A DNA stretch of 64,000 bases from Streptomyces sp. NBC_00190 (GCF_036203305.1 NZ_CP108131.1:372001-436000), one strand, 5' to 3'. Shown: positions 1-9,669, counted from the first letter of the stretch. Made by a program: numbers and translations. Notes: generated by a model from the letters alone, not told the origin.

Positions 1-371
1 TCACCGCCCCCGGCGCCCGACGCGGTCGACGCCGAAGGCATCGCCCGCCGGGACGTCAGCTCCCACCCGGCAGCCACCGCACGGTCACCTGGTCTACGAC
101 GTATCGGCGAGCGCCAGGGTTGACGGGCTCTGATCCGAGCCGAAGAGAACACGAGTCCGCCGACGCCATGGTGTCCCGCTCTGGGACACGTGGCCGGGGC
201 TCGTGGCGTTCATCAGTGTGTCGATCAACGTGCCGGCGTTCTGCTGGAGCTGTTCAGATGGTGGGCCTCCCAGTCCCCCGACGGACCATGGTGCGGCTGG
301 TCGAGCCGATGTCTGGTCTGTACATGTCCGGGCGGGAACCGATGTCGATTTCGGGCGACCGGCGGTGAGAA
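1..371. other. no recognisable gene
   Basis: No start with a ribosome site and no recognisable family was found in either direction. An open frame entering from the left edge on the + strand (bases 1 to about 120) could be the tail of a gene beginning outside the window, but its composition gives no support. Confidence 0.4.
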
Positions 372-1835
372 CTATGAGGTGAGCGGGCAGCTCGTCAGCA
401 AATCCTCGGGCCTGGTGGAGGCAGGGCGGGGCAGCGTGTGGCCGGCCGGGGGCTGCACGCCGCGGCCGGTCCAGTCCTCCAGGGCCGTGAAGGCGGCACG
501 ATGGCACGGGAGGAGGGGCCGGAGCTTGTCGGGGAAGGCGTCGAACAGCGAGTCGACGTGGGTTCCTCCCTCGACCCGGTAGTAGCGGAAGAGGTGGCCG
601 CGGCCGACGTCGCCCACCATGCGGGCGTAGACGTCGGAGTCCTGGCTGATGGGCAGCAGCACGTCGAGAGTTCCGTGCACCGTAATCAGAGGTTTGCCGA
701 TCCGGCCGGTCAGAGCGATCTTCGAGATCGCCTCGCGGACGCCGTCGGGCCGGGAGCGGTAGTCGTAGTCGGCGTCGCAGCCGGGGCTGCCAGGTGCGCA
801 GAAGGGGTGGCCGGCCTCCAGAGTGCCGTCGTAGTGGGGGTCGAGTTCCTCACGGTAGATGCGCTGGGTCAGATCCCAGTAGTACTGGTGGTGGAAGGGC
901 CACAGGAATTCCGAGCCGGCCGGGAAGCCAGCGGCGGTCATCTGCTGGTGGGCGCGCTCGGCCCCCTCGCCGCCTCCGGCGTAGGCGGGGTAGGCGGCGA
1001 GGGCGGGCGGCAGGAAGGTGAGCAGGTTCGGCCCTTGCTCGCGCCAGAGGGTGCCTTCCCAGTCGACACCGCCGTCGTAGAGTTCCGGATGGTTCTCCAG
1101 CTGCCAGCGGACCAGGTATCCGCCGTTGGACATGCCGGTGGCCAGCGTGCGTGCGGGGGGCCGCAAGTAGCGTTGTGTGATGACGGCTCGGGCGGCGCGG
1201 GTGAGCTGGGTGACCCGGGTGTTCCATTCGGCGAGCGCGTCACCGGGAGCACGGCCGTCACGGTAGAAGGCGGCCCCGGTGTTGCCCTTGTCGGTCGCGG
1301 CGAACGCGTACCCGCGGGCCAGGACCCAGTCTCCGATGGCCCGGTCGCTGGCGTACTGCTCGCGGACACCCGGGGAACCGGCGACGACCAGACCGCCGTT
1401 CCACCGGTCGGGCAGGCGGATCACGAATTGGGCGTCATGCTGCCAGCCGTGGTTGGTGTTTGTCGTCGAACTGTCCGGAAAGTATCCGTCGATCTGGATT
1501 CCGGGGACCCCGCTCGGCACGGAGAGCCCGGCCGGGGTCAAGCCCGCCCAGTCGGCAGGGTCGGTGTGTCCGGAGGCAACGGTCCCTGCCGTGGTGAGCT
1601 CGGCCAAGCACGCCTTGTCCTGACGTTCGGCACCCGGCACCCTGAGCCACGCGAGCGTCGCACAATGGGCCGCCGACGCATCTCCAGCGGCATGGCTCCG
1701 GTCCTGGGCGGCCGCCGGGAGAGCGGCGAGGGTCAGGAGCGTTGCAGCCGCGGCGACAGCCCGCCGCACCATGGCGATGTGTGGCACCCTCCGTGGACGT
1801 TGCGGCGGTGATGCTGTTCTGAGCATGGAGAGCAC
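372..1835 (-). CDS. secreted alpha/beta-hydrolase (tannase / 3-hydroxybutyrate-oligomer-hydrolase-like)
   Basis: Probable exported esterase of about 487 residues. The GTG start at 1835 is chosen because GGAGG lies 5 bases upstream; ATG codons at 1826 and 1772 are weaker alternatives. A signal peptide follows (arginine-rich stretch, then an Ala/Leu hydrophobic run ending LPAAAQ). The nucleophile elbow GMSNGG supplies the catalytic serine, and a late HGTLDVLLP stretch and GGTHVDS probably hold the acid and histidine. Overall arrangement resembles the tannase/feruloyl esterase and 3-hydroxybutyrate oligomer hydrolase group, in which large substrates are degraded outside the cell. The exact substrate cannot be told from sequence. 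It stands alone, facing the left edge. Confidence 0.8.
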   Translation of the reverse strand: MLSMLRTASPPQRPRRVPHIAMVRRAVAAAATLLTLAALPAAAQDRSHAAGDASAAHCATLAWLRVPGAERQDKACLAELTTAGTVASGHTDPADWAGLTPAGLSVPSGVPGIQIDGYFPDSSTTNTNHGWQHDAQFVIRLPDRWNGGLVVAGSPGVREQYASDRAIGDWVLARGYAFAATDKGNTGAAFYRDGRAPGDALAEWNTRVTQLTRAARAVITQRYLRPPARTLATGMSNGGYLVRWQLENHPELYDGGVDWEGTLWREQGPNLLTFLPPALAAYPAYAGGGEGAERAHQQMTAAGFPAGSEFLWPFHHQYYWDLTQRIYREELDPHYDGTLEAGHPFCAPGSPGCDADYDYRSRPDGVREAISKIALTGRIGKPLITVHGTLDVLLPISQDSDVYARMVGDVGRGHLFRYYRVEGGTHVDSLFDAFPDKLRPLLPCHRAAFTALEDWTGRGVQPPAGHTLPRPASTRPEDLLTSCPLTS

Positions 1836-2223
1836 GGATACCTCCGGTGAAGTCGCGTCTGTGGGCAAGGCGGGACGCTATGGCTCACCGCGCCGCCCTG
1901 GGCAGAGGTAGGACCCCCACAGCCCCGACCTGGGCTGTGGGGCGGTGCACCACACCACAGCAGCGGGGAGAGGGTTGCTCTCGCCCCGCGGACGGGCCCT
2001 CAACCGTCGTTGACTTCCGACTTCCGCAATTGCTCGCTCGCGGTGCCGCCTGACGTTCTGGGCCGCGAAGTAGCCCTGGGGGACGGCGGCGTCCGGGTCC
2101 ACCGTGATCTCCGTTCCCTGGACGGCTGCCGAACCCGCCCCCGCCGCCGTCCGCGACCGACGCCGAACACGGGCTACTCCTCGTACGCGAGTTCGTGATC
2201 CGCTGGGGCGTACGGGACCGAGT
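1836..2223. other. no convincing gene
   Basis: Spacer between two minus-strand secreted-protein genes. Only overlapping frames of arginine/proline-rich composition are present. It holds the upstream region of the hydrolase gene. Confidence 0.4.
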
Positions 2224-2249
2224 CGGCCCAGGCAAGACCGTCTGGGCCG
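2224..2249 (-). terminator. hairpin terminator
   Basis: CGGCCCAG and CTGGGCCG form an 8-bp GC stem with a 10-base loop, 22 bases past the stop codon of the small secreted protein gene. There is no T tract, as is common in Streptomyces. Confidence 0.5.
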
Positions 2250-2271
2250 GCTGTCCCCTCCGGCCGCGTGG

Positions 2272-2700
2272 CTAGAGCTTCGCGATGTCCTTGTGCATCA
2301 CGTCGACGCTGTCGGAGTGGTAGGCGGCCAGGCGCACCTTGAGCGGGTGGCCCGCCGGGGCCTTGATGATGACCTCGCGCGTCTCGCCCATGCCGATGCC
2401 GTAACACGAGGGCTCGGGGGTGAGGGAGGTCCAGCCGTCCCCGCCGGCCTTCGGGTCGTTCCACTGAACCCAGGCACAGTCACGCTCGCCGGAGGTGATC
2501 AGCACGTAGGTGACCTTGACGGAGTTCACCGCGCCGTCGATGCGCTCGTAGTTCACCGTCGCGGTGTTGTGGTGGAGGTTGGCACCGGCCTCCAGGTTGA
2601 CCGTGCTGAGGGTGGTCTCGGCGGCGACCGGGGTCGCCCCTCCCGCCAGCGTCGCGGCAGTCAGGGCAAGGGCGGCGGGCAGGGCAGTGGATATGCGCAT
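2272..2700 (-). CDS. small secreted protein of unknown function
   Basis: 142 residues with a clear signal peptide: MR start, Ala/Leu-rich core and an Ala-X-Ala site (VAAE) near residue 27. The mature part is about 115 residues and beta-rich, with two cysteines (in the DCAW and SCYG stretches) that could pair outside the cell. GAGAGGG precedes the ATG. A terminator hairpin follows directly, so it is a single-gene unit. No family recognised; it looks like one of many short extracellular Streptomyces proteins. Confidence 0.75.
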   Translation of the reverse strand: MRISTALPAALALTAATLAGGATPVAAETTLSTVNLEAGANLHHNTATVNYERIDGAVNSVKVTYVLITSGERDCAWVQWNDPKAGGDGWTSLTPEPSCYGIGMGETREVIIKAPAGHPLKVRLAAYHSDSVDVMHKDIAKL

Positions 2701-2813
2701 GTTCCCTCTCCACGAAGGTAGTTGGGCCGATCGCGCGCACCCTATCCCGCGGGTCGTACATCCCCCTTCCGCGACCTGTCAGTTCAGGCCGCAGAAGGGG
2801 AGGTGGACGCGAA

Positions 2814-3349
2814 TCAGCGCTTGAGCGTGAAGGTGAAGTCACCGGAGAGCCTGGCGCCCAGCCGGACCGCCGAGACGAGACTCCCCTCCGCGATCAGGCG
2901 CTCGACCTCGGCCCGAGCGAGAACACAGCCCTCCGCGATGAGCCGTACCGGCCGGACCGGTATCCGGGCCGCGAAGCGGACCGAGACGTCGATTACCTCG
3001 CGGTCCAGGTGGTTCGAGCCGCCTGTGTCCAGGCGCCAGGCGCCGTCCCAGTCGAGGGCGACGCGGTTGCGACGCTGCAGGACCGGGTCCTGGAGCAACT
3101 CGGCGGTCAGACCGTGGTCGTTGTCGTGCCCAGCCGGTCCAGCAGCTCCGGCCGTACGGAGCGGACGTTCGCCCGCTCGAAGATCGTGAGCTTCGCCGTG
3201 TCCCCGCACCCGGTGCAGAGGACGAGGAGCCAGGCGTCGAGCGCCTTGTGGTTCGCGTTGACGCGGAACTTGCCGCTCGCCCGGAAGTGGTCGGATGCGC
3301 ACGCATGGCAACGACGGCGGACGAGGGGCAGGCAGGTGGGAGTGACCAC
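2814..3349 (-). pseudogene. DUF1062 family gene, frameshifted
   Basis: The first third (from GTG 3349; VVTPTCLPLVRRRCHAC then LLDRLG) and the rest (HDNDHGLTAELLQ, then NRVALDWDGAWRL to the stop) match consecutive parts of a DUF1062 protein but lie in different frames. The join is near 3125-3135, where CTGGGCAC has one base too few to read through. The CHAC and CTGC pairs suggest a zinc knuckle in the intact family. Either one deleted base has killed the gene or the base was missed in sequencing. Confidence 0.75.
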
Positions 3350-3717
3350 CCAGGTGTTGAGTACAGGTGTACACCGGTTTCAGTGAGAAATCCGCAGCAG
3401 GAAGCAGCACGGCGCGCAGATGCGCGACGCGCGACCGATCAGCTCTCGGGGGGTCTCACAGGGTGTACAAGGGCCTGCCTTCGGCTCGACGACGCGTTCG
3501 GGCAGCACGGTAAGCCCGCACGGCGGCGCCGTTCCACCGGTTTTCCGGTCACGCGGGAACGGCTCGGCTTCCTGGGGCGGCGACTTCGCACCCGGACCGT
3601 GATGATCCGGTGTTCGGTGCGGGTCGGGACACGGCCCCTGCCCGGCGGCAGCGAGTACCGCCTCGAGCAGTGGCCGACAGATCAAACTCAAGGCACCAGG
3701 GCCAGTCGTATCGCGAG

Positions 3718-3957
3718 TCAGGCCACCGCCCGAAGCGGCACCCCAACATCCTCACAGTCGTATCGCGTGGCGACGGCTCGGAGCTGTTTCCACTTGCTGA
3801 CGCACCGCTCGACAGCGTTGCGGCGGCGGTACTGGGTTTTGTCGAACGCGGGCGGTCGTCCGCCGACTCGGCCCTTGCGCCTACGGTTGGCCCGCTGATC
3901 GTCAGGCTGGGCAATGGTCGCGTTGATCCCGTCGCGGGGCAGACGGGAATGTGACGA
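3718..3957 (-). pseudogene. IS5-family transposase, C-terminal remnant
   Basis: Reading frame HSRLPRDG, then GGRPPAFDKTQYRRRNAVER and LRAVATRYD is the end of an IS5-group DDE transposase; the glutamate of NAVER is the last catalytic acid. The N-terminal two thirds are missing: the remnant starts abruptly a few bases from the methyltransferase stop codon and ends at a new stop at 3718. Only a scar remains. Confidence 0.75.
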
Positions 3958-3963
3958 CAGGCC

Positions 3964-4593
3964 TTAGGGGCGGCGGGCCAGCAAGTGGGCGTCGAGGAAG
4001 CCTCGCTCGGAGGCCGGGTCGTGGAGCAGCCGGGCGAACGTGACGAGCCCGGCCCTAGCCAGCAACTCGGCGAACTGGTCCACCGGCCAGCTATAGGCGG
4101 GCGTCACCTTGTGGTCGAAGCGGACCGGCTCCGGCCCGTCGGTCGCGAAGAACGAGACCAGGAGCAGGCCCCCTGGTGCCAGGACACGTACCTGCTCGGC
4201 GAGCAGCGGGGGCAATTCCCCAGGCGGGGTATGGATCATCGAATAGTGGGCCAGCACGCCGCCGAGCGCGGCGTCCTCGACCGGCAGGGCCTCCATCCGC
4301 GCCTCATCGAACCGCAGCGCCGGATGGGCCCGCCGGGCATGGTCGACCATTCCCGGGGAGAGGTCGAGCCCGAAGGCGTCCAGCCCCAGTTCGTGCAGCA
4401 TGGCCGTCAGATGTCCAGGCCCGCACCCGACGTCGGCTGTCCGCGGGTTCCCCGTCCCGCGCACCAGCTCGGCGAATGTGCCGATCATGTTCCGCGAGAA
4501 CGGGTGCGTCTCCAACCGATTGGCGAACATCGACGCATAGAGCTCGACGACCCCGTCGTAGGCCGCCCTCGTCTCGTCCTGATGTTCCGCCAC
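3964..4593 (-). CDS. class I SAM-dependent methyltransferase
   Basis: About 209 residues from GTG 4593 (reads MAEHQDETRAAYD, a usual start for the family). Motif I is VGCGPGH near residue 54, followed by an acidic end to the second strand (FGLDLSPGM). The post-motif PGGLLLVSFF and C-terminal half are complete, so the enzyme should be functional. Substrate is unknown; this subgroup (Methyltransf_11/25 fold) acts on small molecules. The ribosome site is weak, and an IS5 scar touches its 3-prime end. Confidence 0.8.
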   Translation of the reverse strand: MAEHQDETRAAYDGVVELYASMFANRLETHPFSRNMIGTFAELVRGTGNPRTADVGCGPGHLTAMLHELGLDAFGLDLSPGMVDHARRAHPALRFDEARMEALPVEDAALGGVLAHYSMIHTPPGELPPLLAEQVRVLAPGGLLLVSFFATDGPEPVRFDHKVTPAYSWPVDQFAELLARAGLVTFARLLHDPASERGFLDAHLLARRP

Positions 4594-4619
4594 GGGGAAG
4601 AAGCTAACACCCTTGCCGT

Positions 4620-4994
4620 TCACTGCCGTTCTCCGGCTCCATACCGCCCCTGGGGCTGATCCCATCGCCTGAGTGCGGGACGACCCCAGTAGTTCGGAGA
4701 AAGCTCCTCCCACACCCCGTCAGGAGCCGCGCTGACGTCGGTCAGTGAAGTAGTCGGTGCCCAAGACGTGACCACGGCGATGGTCCAGCCGGCACGTGTC
4801 CAGCGGTACACGGCCCCGTCAGCGTCCACTGAACCGACCGGGCTCCTTGCTGGCGGGACGGCCGGTTGCTGATGGAAGTCCGTCGAAACCAGCACGTCTT
4901 TCCCACGACGCAACGAGCTCCCGCTCACGGGCACTGAGGACATCGCCGGCTTCCTCCTCCGCCGCAGCAGCCTGCGCACCGAATCCCGCATCAC
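4620..4994 (-). CDS. hypothetical protein (weak)
   Basis: 124-codon frame overlapping the end of the upstream frame by 4 bases (start at 4994). The last 50 residues (DVSAAPDGVWEELSPNYWGRP) look like real protein, but the first part is arginine-rich, and another frame of the same strand (GAQAAAAEEEAGDVLSARER) is at least as protein-like between 4870 and 4990. The region may be one frameshifted gene rather than two. Confidence 0.3.
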   Translation of the reverse strand: MMRDSVRRLLRRRRKPAMSSVPVSGSSLRRGKDVLVSTDFHQQPAVPPARSPVGSVDADGAVYRWTRAGWTIAVVTSWAPTTSLTDVSAAPDGVWEELSPNYWGRPALRRWDQPQGRYGAGERQ

Positions 4995-5233
4995 CTCACG
5001 CCCCAGCGCCCGGACGCTCCGCTGACCCGCCGGGCCCGCTCCACCTCCTGCTGAGCTGCCAAGGATCTCCTCCTGCTGCTGTCCTGTGCATCCGCGGCCA
5101 GCAGAGCGTCGGCCTGCTCCGCGATCGCTGTCTCCGCTGCAGTGCGGTCATGGCTCGCGGTGCCGTTGGCCATCACCAGGAGGTGGCCAATCGCCATGAG
5201 GTTTCCCGCCGCGTCGGCCTCCTCCAAGAGCAT
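4991..5233 (-). CDS. short hypothetical protein
   Basis: 80 residues, alanine- and glutamate-rich and mostly helical (AIAEQADALLAADAQD, QEVERARRV). It overlaps the next frame by 4 bases. Not recognised; it may be the first part of a longer gene now shifted out of frame near 5000. Confidence 0.35.
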   Translation of the reverse strand: MLLEEADAAGNLMAIGHLLVMANGTASHDRTAAETAIAEQADALLAADAQDSSRRRSLAAQQEVERARRVSGASGRWGVR

Positions 5234-5276
5234 TCATCGTCTCTGGCACCCCTGAGGGTCCGGCGGTCCTACCCCG

Positions 5277-5408
5277 GTCGACGAGAAGATCCTCCGAATG
5301 GCCCGGGACCTGCTGCCCCACCCCGAGCACTCCAGCACCGCGATCGCCAAAACGCTTGGAGTGAGCCCGGGGACCAACTACCCCGGCCGCACACGGGGCG
5401 TGACGTGA
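5277..5408 (+). pseudogene. serine recombinase, C-terminal HTH remnant
   Basis: In-frame stretch EKILRMARDLLPHPEHSS then AIAKTLGVSPGT is the DNA-binding tail of resolvase/invertase-type recombinases (family pattern ending GVSPGTLYNHIPDL). The catalytic domain is absent and the frame runs into unrelated residues and a stop at 5406. A mobile-element scar. Confidence 0.65.
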
Positions 5409-5531
5409 TGAAGCCGGGTTGCCCTCACGGCATCCCGGCTTCGTCGTCGACGGCGAGGAAAGCGGGGGGACTATCAGTGGAGTGGTGAGAAGGAAGTCCG
5501 CCCATGGCCTCGCCGTGGTCAACGGTAGCAG

Positions 5532-7721
5532 TCAGGCCGGGATCAGCGCGCGCAGATTTTCCGGCGTGATGATCAGCGAGTCCGGGTGCAGCCCTTCCGG
5601 GCGTTCCAGGCCGATGTACGTGACCGGGCCGTCCGGAACCCGAACCTGGCTGCCGTCCCACCACGTGGTGGCCGTGGCGCGATCGGTCATCAGGCTGACG
5701 AGGTGCCGTACCGTCAGCTGGTCGCGTTCGACGATGCCGCGCACCAGCGTGGCGACCGACACCCGGTTCCCCTCAACCCGGTTGGAGTTCGGGGTGCCCT
5801 TCAGGTAGAGGTGCAGCCACTTCGCGCGCCACCCGCCGTCGTCCCCGCGCAGGAACACCAGCGGCAGGGCGACCCGGCCCGTCCCCCGCATCTCCGACTT
5901 CATGCGCACCGTACGCGGCTCGAAGGGGCGTCCCCGCTGCTCGGCGTCGCGCACCATGAAGCCGAAGAACGACTCCGCGACCTCCTCGAAGCCCTCCCCG
6001 GAGTAGATGTTGACCTGCGGAACGATGAAGTCGCCGCGTACGGCGTCCAGGCGCAGGTTGATGAACTCCGAGGCGCCATCGGGTGCGGGAGCGTTGGTGA
6101 TGTCGCCCGAGTGTTCGCCCTCGAGGTCCTGGAGGACCGTGTACGACAGCCAGGTCACGGTTTCGTACGACCCGTCCAGTATGAGCGCCGACAAGTCGAA
6201 GTCCGTGCTGCGCTGCGTCTGACGCCAGTGGACGAAGAACCTGAGCAGCTCGCCGTCCACCGGGGAGAGGGACCCGCGGGGCAGTACGCCGAGCCCCGCT
6301 GCCGTCGCCTTGCCGCTGAGCGGAAGCGCGACGTCGAGGACCGCGGGATCGACCAGCAGGTGGCCCGGCTGCGGGAGCCGGCGCCGCGTCTCCGCGTCCA
6401 GGGCTGCAACCAGCCGTTTGATGTCGTGTTCCGGCACGGACGGACGGGTGTCGGCGGCTACCCAGGCGCGGCCCCCTCGGTTGACGAAGAAGCGGCGCTG
6501 GCGCTGCACCGCCTCCTGCGTCCGGTTGTGGAAGTGCTCGCGTACCGACAGCAGGACCCGGCCCGAGACATGGGGGGCGGCCACCTCGGCAGCGGCCGCG
6601 ACCGCGTCGCGCTCCTCCTGACTGGGGCAGGCGCGCAGCAGCCGGTCCAGGGAGCGCAGCAGCTTGCCCGGGGCGGCGGCCGCCAGCAGCCGCGCCGCGC
6701 CCGTGACGTCGTCGGAGCCGAGCAGTTCCTCGACGCGGCTGTCGAGGGTCCGGGCCTCCTTCTCACCGCGGGCGACGGCGAACACGTCGGCGGCGTGCGG
6801 CCAGCGCGGGTACTCGTGCGGGTGGAGGCGCTCGCCGAGGCGCTTGAACGCCTCGCGGTGGGGGACAACGTCGGCGAGCTTGGCGGGGGATGCGGCGACC
6901 GTGTCAAGGCCGGCGAGCAGGGCACGACGGACCGGCCGGGACAGCGAACGGAAACGGGTCGGCTCGGCGAGGGTCACGTCGCCATCCGACAGGGCGCAGG
7001 CCAGGCGCAGGACGTCGGTGACGGTGTCCAGCAGCAGGTCCGCGCCGCGGTCGAGGCGGGCACGGTTGACGACGGCGCGGTTCTCCCGGACCGGGATCTC
7101 CTCGGGCTGGGGACCGTCGGCGCAGTGCCCGGCGAGCACGGCGAGGTCGCGCAGGCCGTCCTCGCCCAGCGGTGTGGCACTGCCCGCCAGGGCCAGGTAC
7201 AAGGCGGTGACCTCGTCGTCCGGGGTGCCGCCCGCGTGCAGGACCGTCATGCGGTCGCCGACGGCGGCGATCAGCTCGTCGTGCGCGGCGAGCATTTCCT
7301 CGTATGCGTGCCGGTAGGTGCCGTACGTCGGGAGGGTGAGGAGGTCAACGACACCGGACCGGAGCTGGTCGATGGTGCCCGCCCGCGAGGCGTCGTCGGC
7401 GAGCGCCTCGCGGATGCACTGCATCCAGAACTCGAGCGTGTCCGGCACGTTGGCCGGGAAGTCGACGAAGTAGACGTTGTGCTGGACGTGGTCGCCGACC
7501 ATCGCGCGCACGGTATCCAGCGTGCGCGACGCGGTGTCGAGGACGACCTCTTCAGCCAGGCCCGAGAGGTGCTCCAGCAGCTCCCCGGAGAGCTTGAAGC
7601 CCACTGACAGCAGCGCGGCGTCGAACTGCCGTGCCGCGGCAGCGCCTTGCCCAGCGGGCCCGGAAGGGGTAGGGAGGCGGTGGTTGTGCCTGATGACCAG
7701 GGCTTCAAGAGGATGGGCCAT
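5532..7721 (-). CDS. MXAN_6230/SCO0854-family protein with C-terminal TerD-like domain
   Basis: About 729 residues from ATG 7721 (a start at 7742 is also possible). The long N-terminal part is alpha-helical. The last 230 residues are TerD-like: FDLSALILDGSYETV, a HSGDITNAP segment resembling the calcium-binding loops of tellurite-resistance proteins, then GEGFEEVAESFFGFM and the terminal GLERPEGLHPDS. Members of this family are annotated with an N-terminal RING finger, but no pairs of CxxC are visible here, so the start is either truncated or this is a RING-less variant. TerD proteins are linked to stress and phage response. Function of this family is unknown. Confidence 0.75.
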   Translation of the reverse strand: MAHPLEALVIRHNHRLPTPSGPAGQGAAAARQFDAALLSVGFKLSGELLEHLSGLAEEVVLDTASRTLDTVRAMVGDHVQHNVYFVDFPANVPDTLEFWMQCIREALADDASRAGTIDQLRSGVVDLLTLPTYGTYRHAYEEMLAAHDELIAAVGDRMTVLHAGGTPDDEVTALYLALAGSATPLGEDGLRDLAVLAGHCADGPQPEEIPVRENRAVVNRARLDRGADLLLDTVTDVLRLACALSDGDVTLAEPTRFRSLSRPVRRALLAGLDTVAASPAKLADVVPHREAFKRLGERLHPHEYPRWPHAADVFAVARGEKEARTLDSRVEELLGSDDVTGAARLLAAAAPGKLLRSLDRLLRACPSQEERDAVAAAAEVAAPHVSGRVLLSVREHFHNRTQEAVQRQRRFFVNRGGRAWVAADTRPSVPEHDIKRLVAALDAETRRRLPQPGHLLVDPAVLDVALPLSGKATAAGLGVLPRGSLSPVDGELLRFFVHWRQTQRSTDFDLSALILDGSYETVTWLSYTVLQDLEGEHSGDITNAPAPDGASEFINLRLDAVRGDFIVPQVNIYSGEGFEEVAESFFGFMVRDAEQRGRPFEPRTVRMKSEMRGTGRVALPLVFLRGDDGGWRAKWLHLYLKGTPNSNRVEGNRVSVATLVRGIVERDQLTVRHLVSLMTDRATATTWWDGSQVRVPDGPVTYIGLERPEGLHPDSLIITPENLRALIPA

Positions 7722-7941
7722 CAGGACATGATCCCAGAACACCCGAACGACCTGCGCCCAATTTTTCGAACACCGAGGTGGGCCGGCTCAGCCGCCGAAG
7801 TCCGCAGCACGACCTCAGCGAATCCCTCTCAGCGCTGCGGCATCAAGCGCTGGCTGTTTGTCGGTAGAGCGACGCCTGGCCAGTGAGACTCCGCCACCCC
7901 GGCGGTATCGTGCCGCAAACATCTCGGAGGGGGATAAGACC

Positions 7942-8328
7942 ATGGACCCAGAGCGCGAATCTCGCGACTCGGTCGAAGCGGAGTGGGATTTCCTAGCGGA
8001 TGCCGCAGCAAAATGGGACGACCGATCCCGAGGCTCCGCTACGACATGGGTACCGCCGATCATGGGAGCCCTCGTTGACGCGGCGCGGAACAGCGTGCTC
8101 AGCCAGTTCTATCCCTTCACCAGCCACGCCAGGCTCTGTTTCAGCACTGGTCTGCGGCAGTGGCTGGGAGAGGGCTACGTTCTCCCCCTGTGCATCGCCC
8201 TTCTTCCCGGGGGCAGCTACTCGGTGGGGCACAGACACGACCCGGCCAAGATGCTGCTCGAAACGACCAGCGCTGATGAGGCCGTGGCGACGGCTGTAAC
8301 TGCGCTCCAGGAGCATCTCCAGGCGTAA
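7942..8328 (+). CDS. DUF6193-like protein
   Basis: 128 residues from ATG 7942, with GGAGGGGG about 10 bases upstream. The segment SQFYPFTSHARLCFS and the following strand-rich part with GSYSVGHRHD resemble the end of DUF6193 proteins, which are often found near secondary metabolism or polymorphic-toxin loci. The C-terminal TSADEAVATAVTAL helix is typical. It sits immediately before broken SMI1 and ankyrin genes, suggesting an immunity-type neighbourhood. Function unknown. Confidence 0.55.
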   Translation: MDPERESRDSVEAEWDFLADAAAKWDDRSRGSATTWVPPIMGALVDAARNSVLSQFYPFTSHARLCFSTGLRQWLGEGYVLPLCIALLPGGSYSVGHRHDPAKMLLETTSADEAVATAVTALQEHLQA

Positions 8329-8540
8329 CGGCCGGACACGGCTGAGCCGTCTGGGGGCGTCCGAGGACCAGCGATGAACTGGCGACCCATCAGCCGCAGG
8401 TCAGCACTCACTCCGACGGTTAGCCCGCAGGCCGCTGAGGCGGGGGTGAAGCCGAGGACAAGAGATACGTCGGCTGCCCAGATGGCCAGGACCTCACCCC
8501 GGCTCCGGCGTGCCCCCGTAAGCAGAGGGGACCCCTCGCT

Positions 8541-9190
8541 ATGCTCGCCCGCTTCGCGGGCCAGGAGCCTGCCCTTCGGGCAGGAGTCCCTCGCCCCGCT
8601 TCGCAGCAGAACGCCGCCCTGCGGTGGCTGGCGCTCCGTGCTCCAGACGACCCGGCGTGCGAGGTCTTCGCCCACCACGACGAGGGTCTCGAAGAAACAG
8701 CGGAAGCCGAACGGCGACTTGGGATACGACTGCCCTCGGACTAGGTCGCCTTCATCGAAACCTACGGGGCCGGCGGAATCGGCGGAGACCCACTGTGGAT
8801 ACCCCCGCCATACGACGCATCCGGAGGCGACAGCGTGATCGGTATGGCCGAACTCTTCTGGGAACAAGCCCCCGAATCGTACTCTCCTGCTGGCTACCTC
8901 CCGAGGTAAGCGCCGACAAGCTGCTCCGGTGGGGCTTCATAGAAGACGGAACCCACCTGTTCTGGCTGATGACAGGCGATGACAGCGACACCTGGCCCAC
9001 CGCTGACCTCTATGAAGACGGCGGCCCCCTCACCATCCACGAAGACGGGTTCGCCGCCTACGTACAACGCTGGTGCGCCCCAGCACCCGGCCCCACCCAG
9101 GAAGCAGTGCAATTCATACACTGGCGCGAATACGAACGCCTCATGGACCAAGGCCTCAACCCCACCACAGGCCTCCCCTGGAACCCCTGA
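8541..9190 (+). pseudogene. SMI1/KNR4 family gene, nonsense and frameshift
   Basis: Three consecutive pieces of an SMI1/KNR4 protein: up to ERRLGIRLPSD ending in TAG at 8742 (the family has tyrosine there, so TAC to TAG), then VAFIETYGAGGIGGDPLW in the same frame, then a +1 shift near 8860-8905 into EVSADKLLRWGFIEDGTHLFW and the normal C-terminus at 9190. SMI1/KNR4 proteins commonly act as immunity proteins to secreted toxins. Two independent lesions argue for true decay. Confidence 0.75.
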
Positions 9191-9234
9191 ACACAACCCG
9201 CACCCCTGGCTGCGCGGACCTGGGTGACCCCGTC

Positions 9235-9669
9235 TCACGGGGGCCTGGCCTTCGGCCCGTTGGGGTGTCCGCTTCGCTCACACTTTGAGTCGCTACGCCT
9301 ACTCCTCCAGAGCCTCGGGCTGCTTCGCGGGCGGCCGGCAGCAGGAACGGGCTGGTTGATGAGCCGGTCCAGGATGCGGTAGGCGATGTCATGCCCGTAA
9401 TGGTCTGCGAGGTCTATCGGGTGCAGGTGGTTGGGAGTGGCCGCGTTCGGTTCTGCCCCGTACGCCAGCAGGATCACGGTGAGACGGCTGTCGATAGGCG
9501 TGCCGGCCTGGAGTGCCGAGTCCCCCCTCCACGTCGATCGCGTGCGTCAGGAGGGTCAGCCCGCAGCAGACCGCGTTGACGTCGGCCCCTCGTCAAGGAG
9601 GCGGATCAAGTCGGCATGGTCGCTGGCCTCCACAGCCTGATGGGCCGGCGTACAAGGACTCTCGAGCAT
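9235..9669 (-). pseudogene. ankyrin-repeat gene, two frameshifts
   Basis: From ATG 9669 the frames together read PAHQAVEASDHADLIRLLDEG, ADVNAVCCGLTLLTHAID, then ILLAYGAEPN and HPIDLADHYGHDIAYRIL: two to three ankyrin repeats. A G is missing in the run at about 9592, and one G too many sits in the run near 9527. Both indels are in G homopolymers. The tail after 9360 is arginine/proline-rich and probably not original. Lies end to end with the broken SMI1 gene. Confidence 0.7.

Noticed and set aside
438..1811. Long plus-strand frame opposite the secreted hydrolase
   Set aside because: It is the complement of a clear alpha/beta hydrolase with signal peptide; valine/glycine-rich composition and no motif.
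5586..7607. Long plus-strand frame opposite the TerD-domain gene
   Set aside because: Antisense shadow of the family member; no ribosome site or domain.
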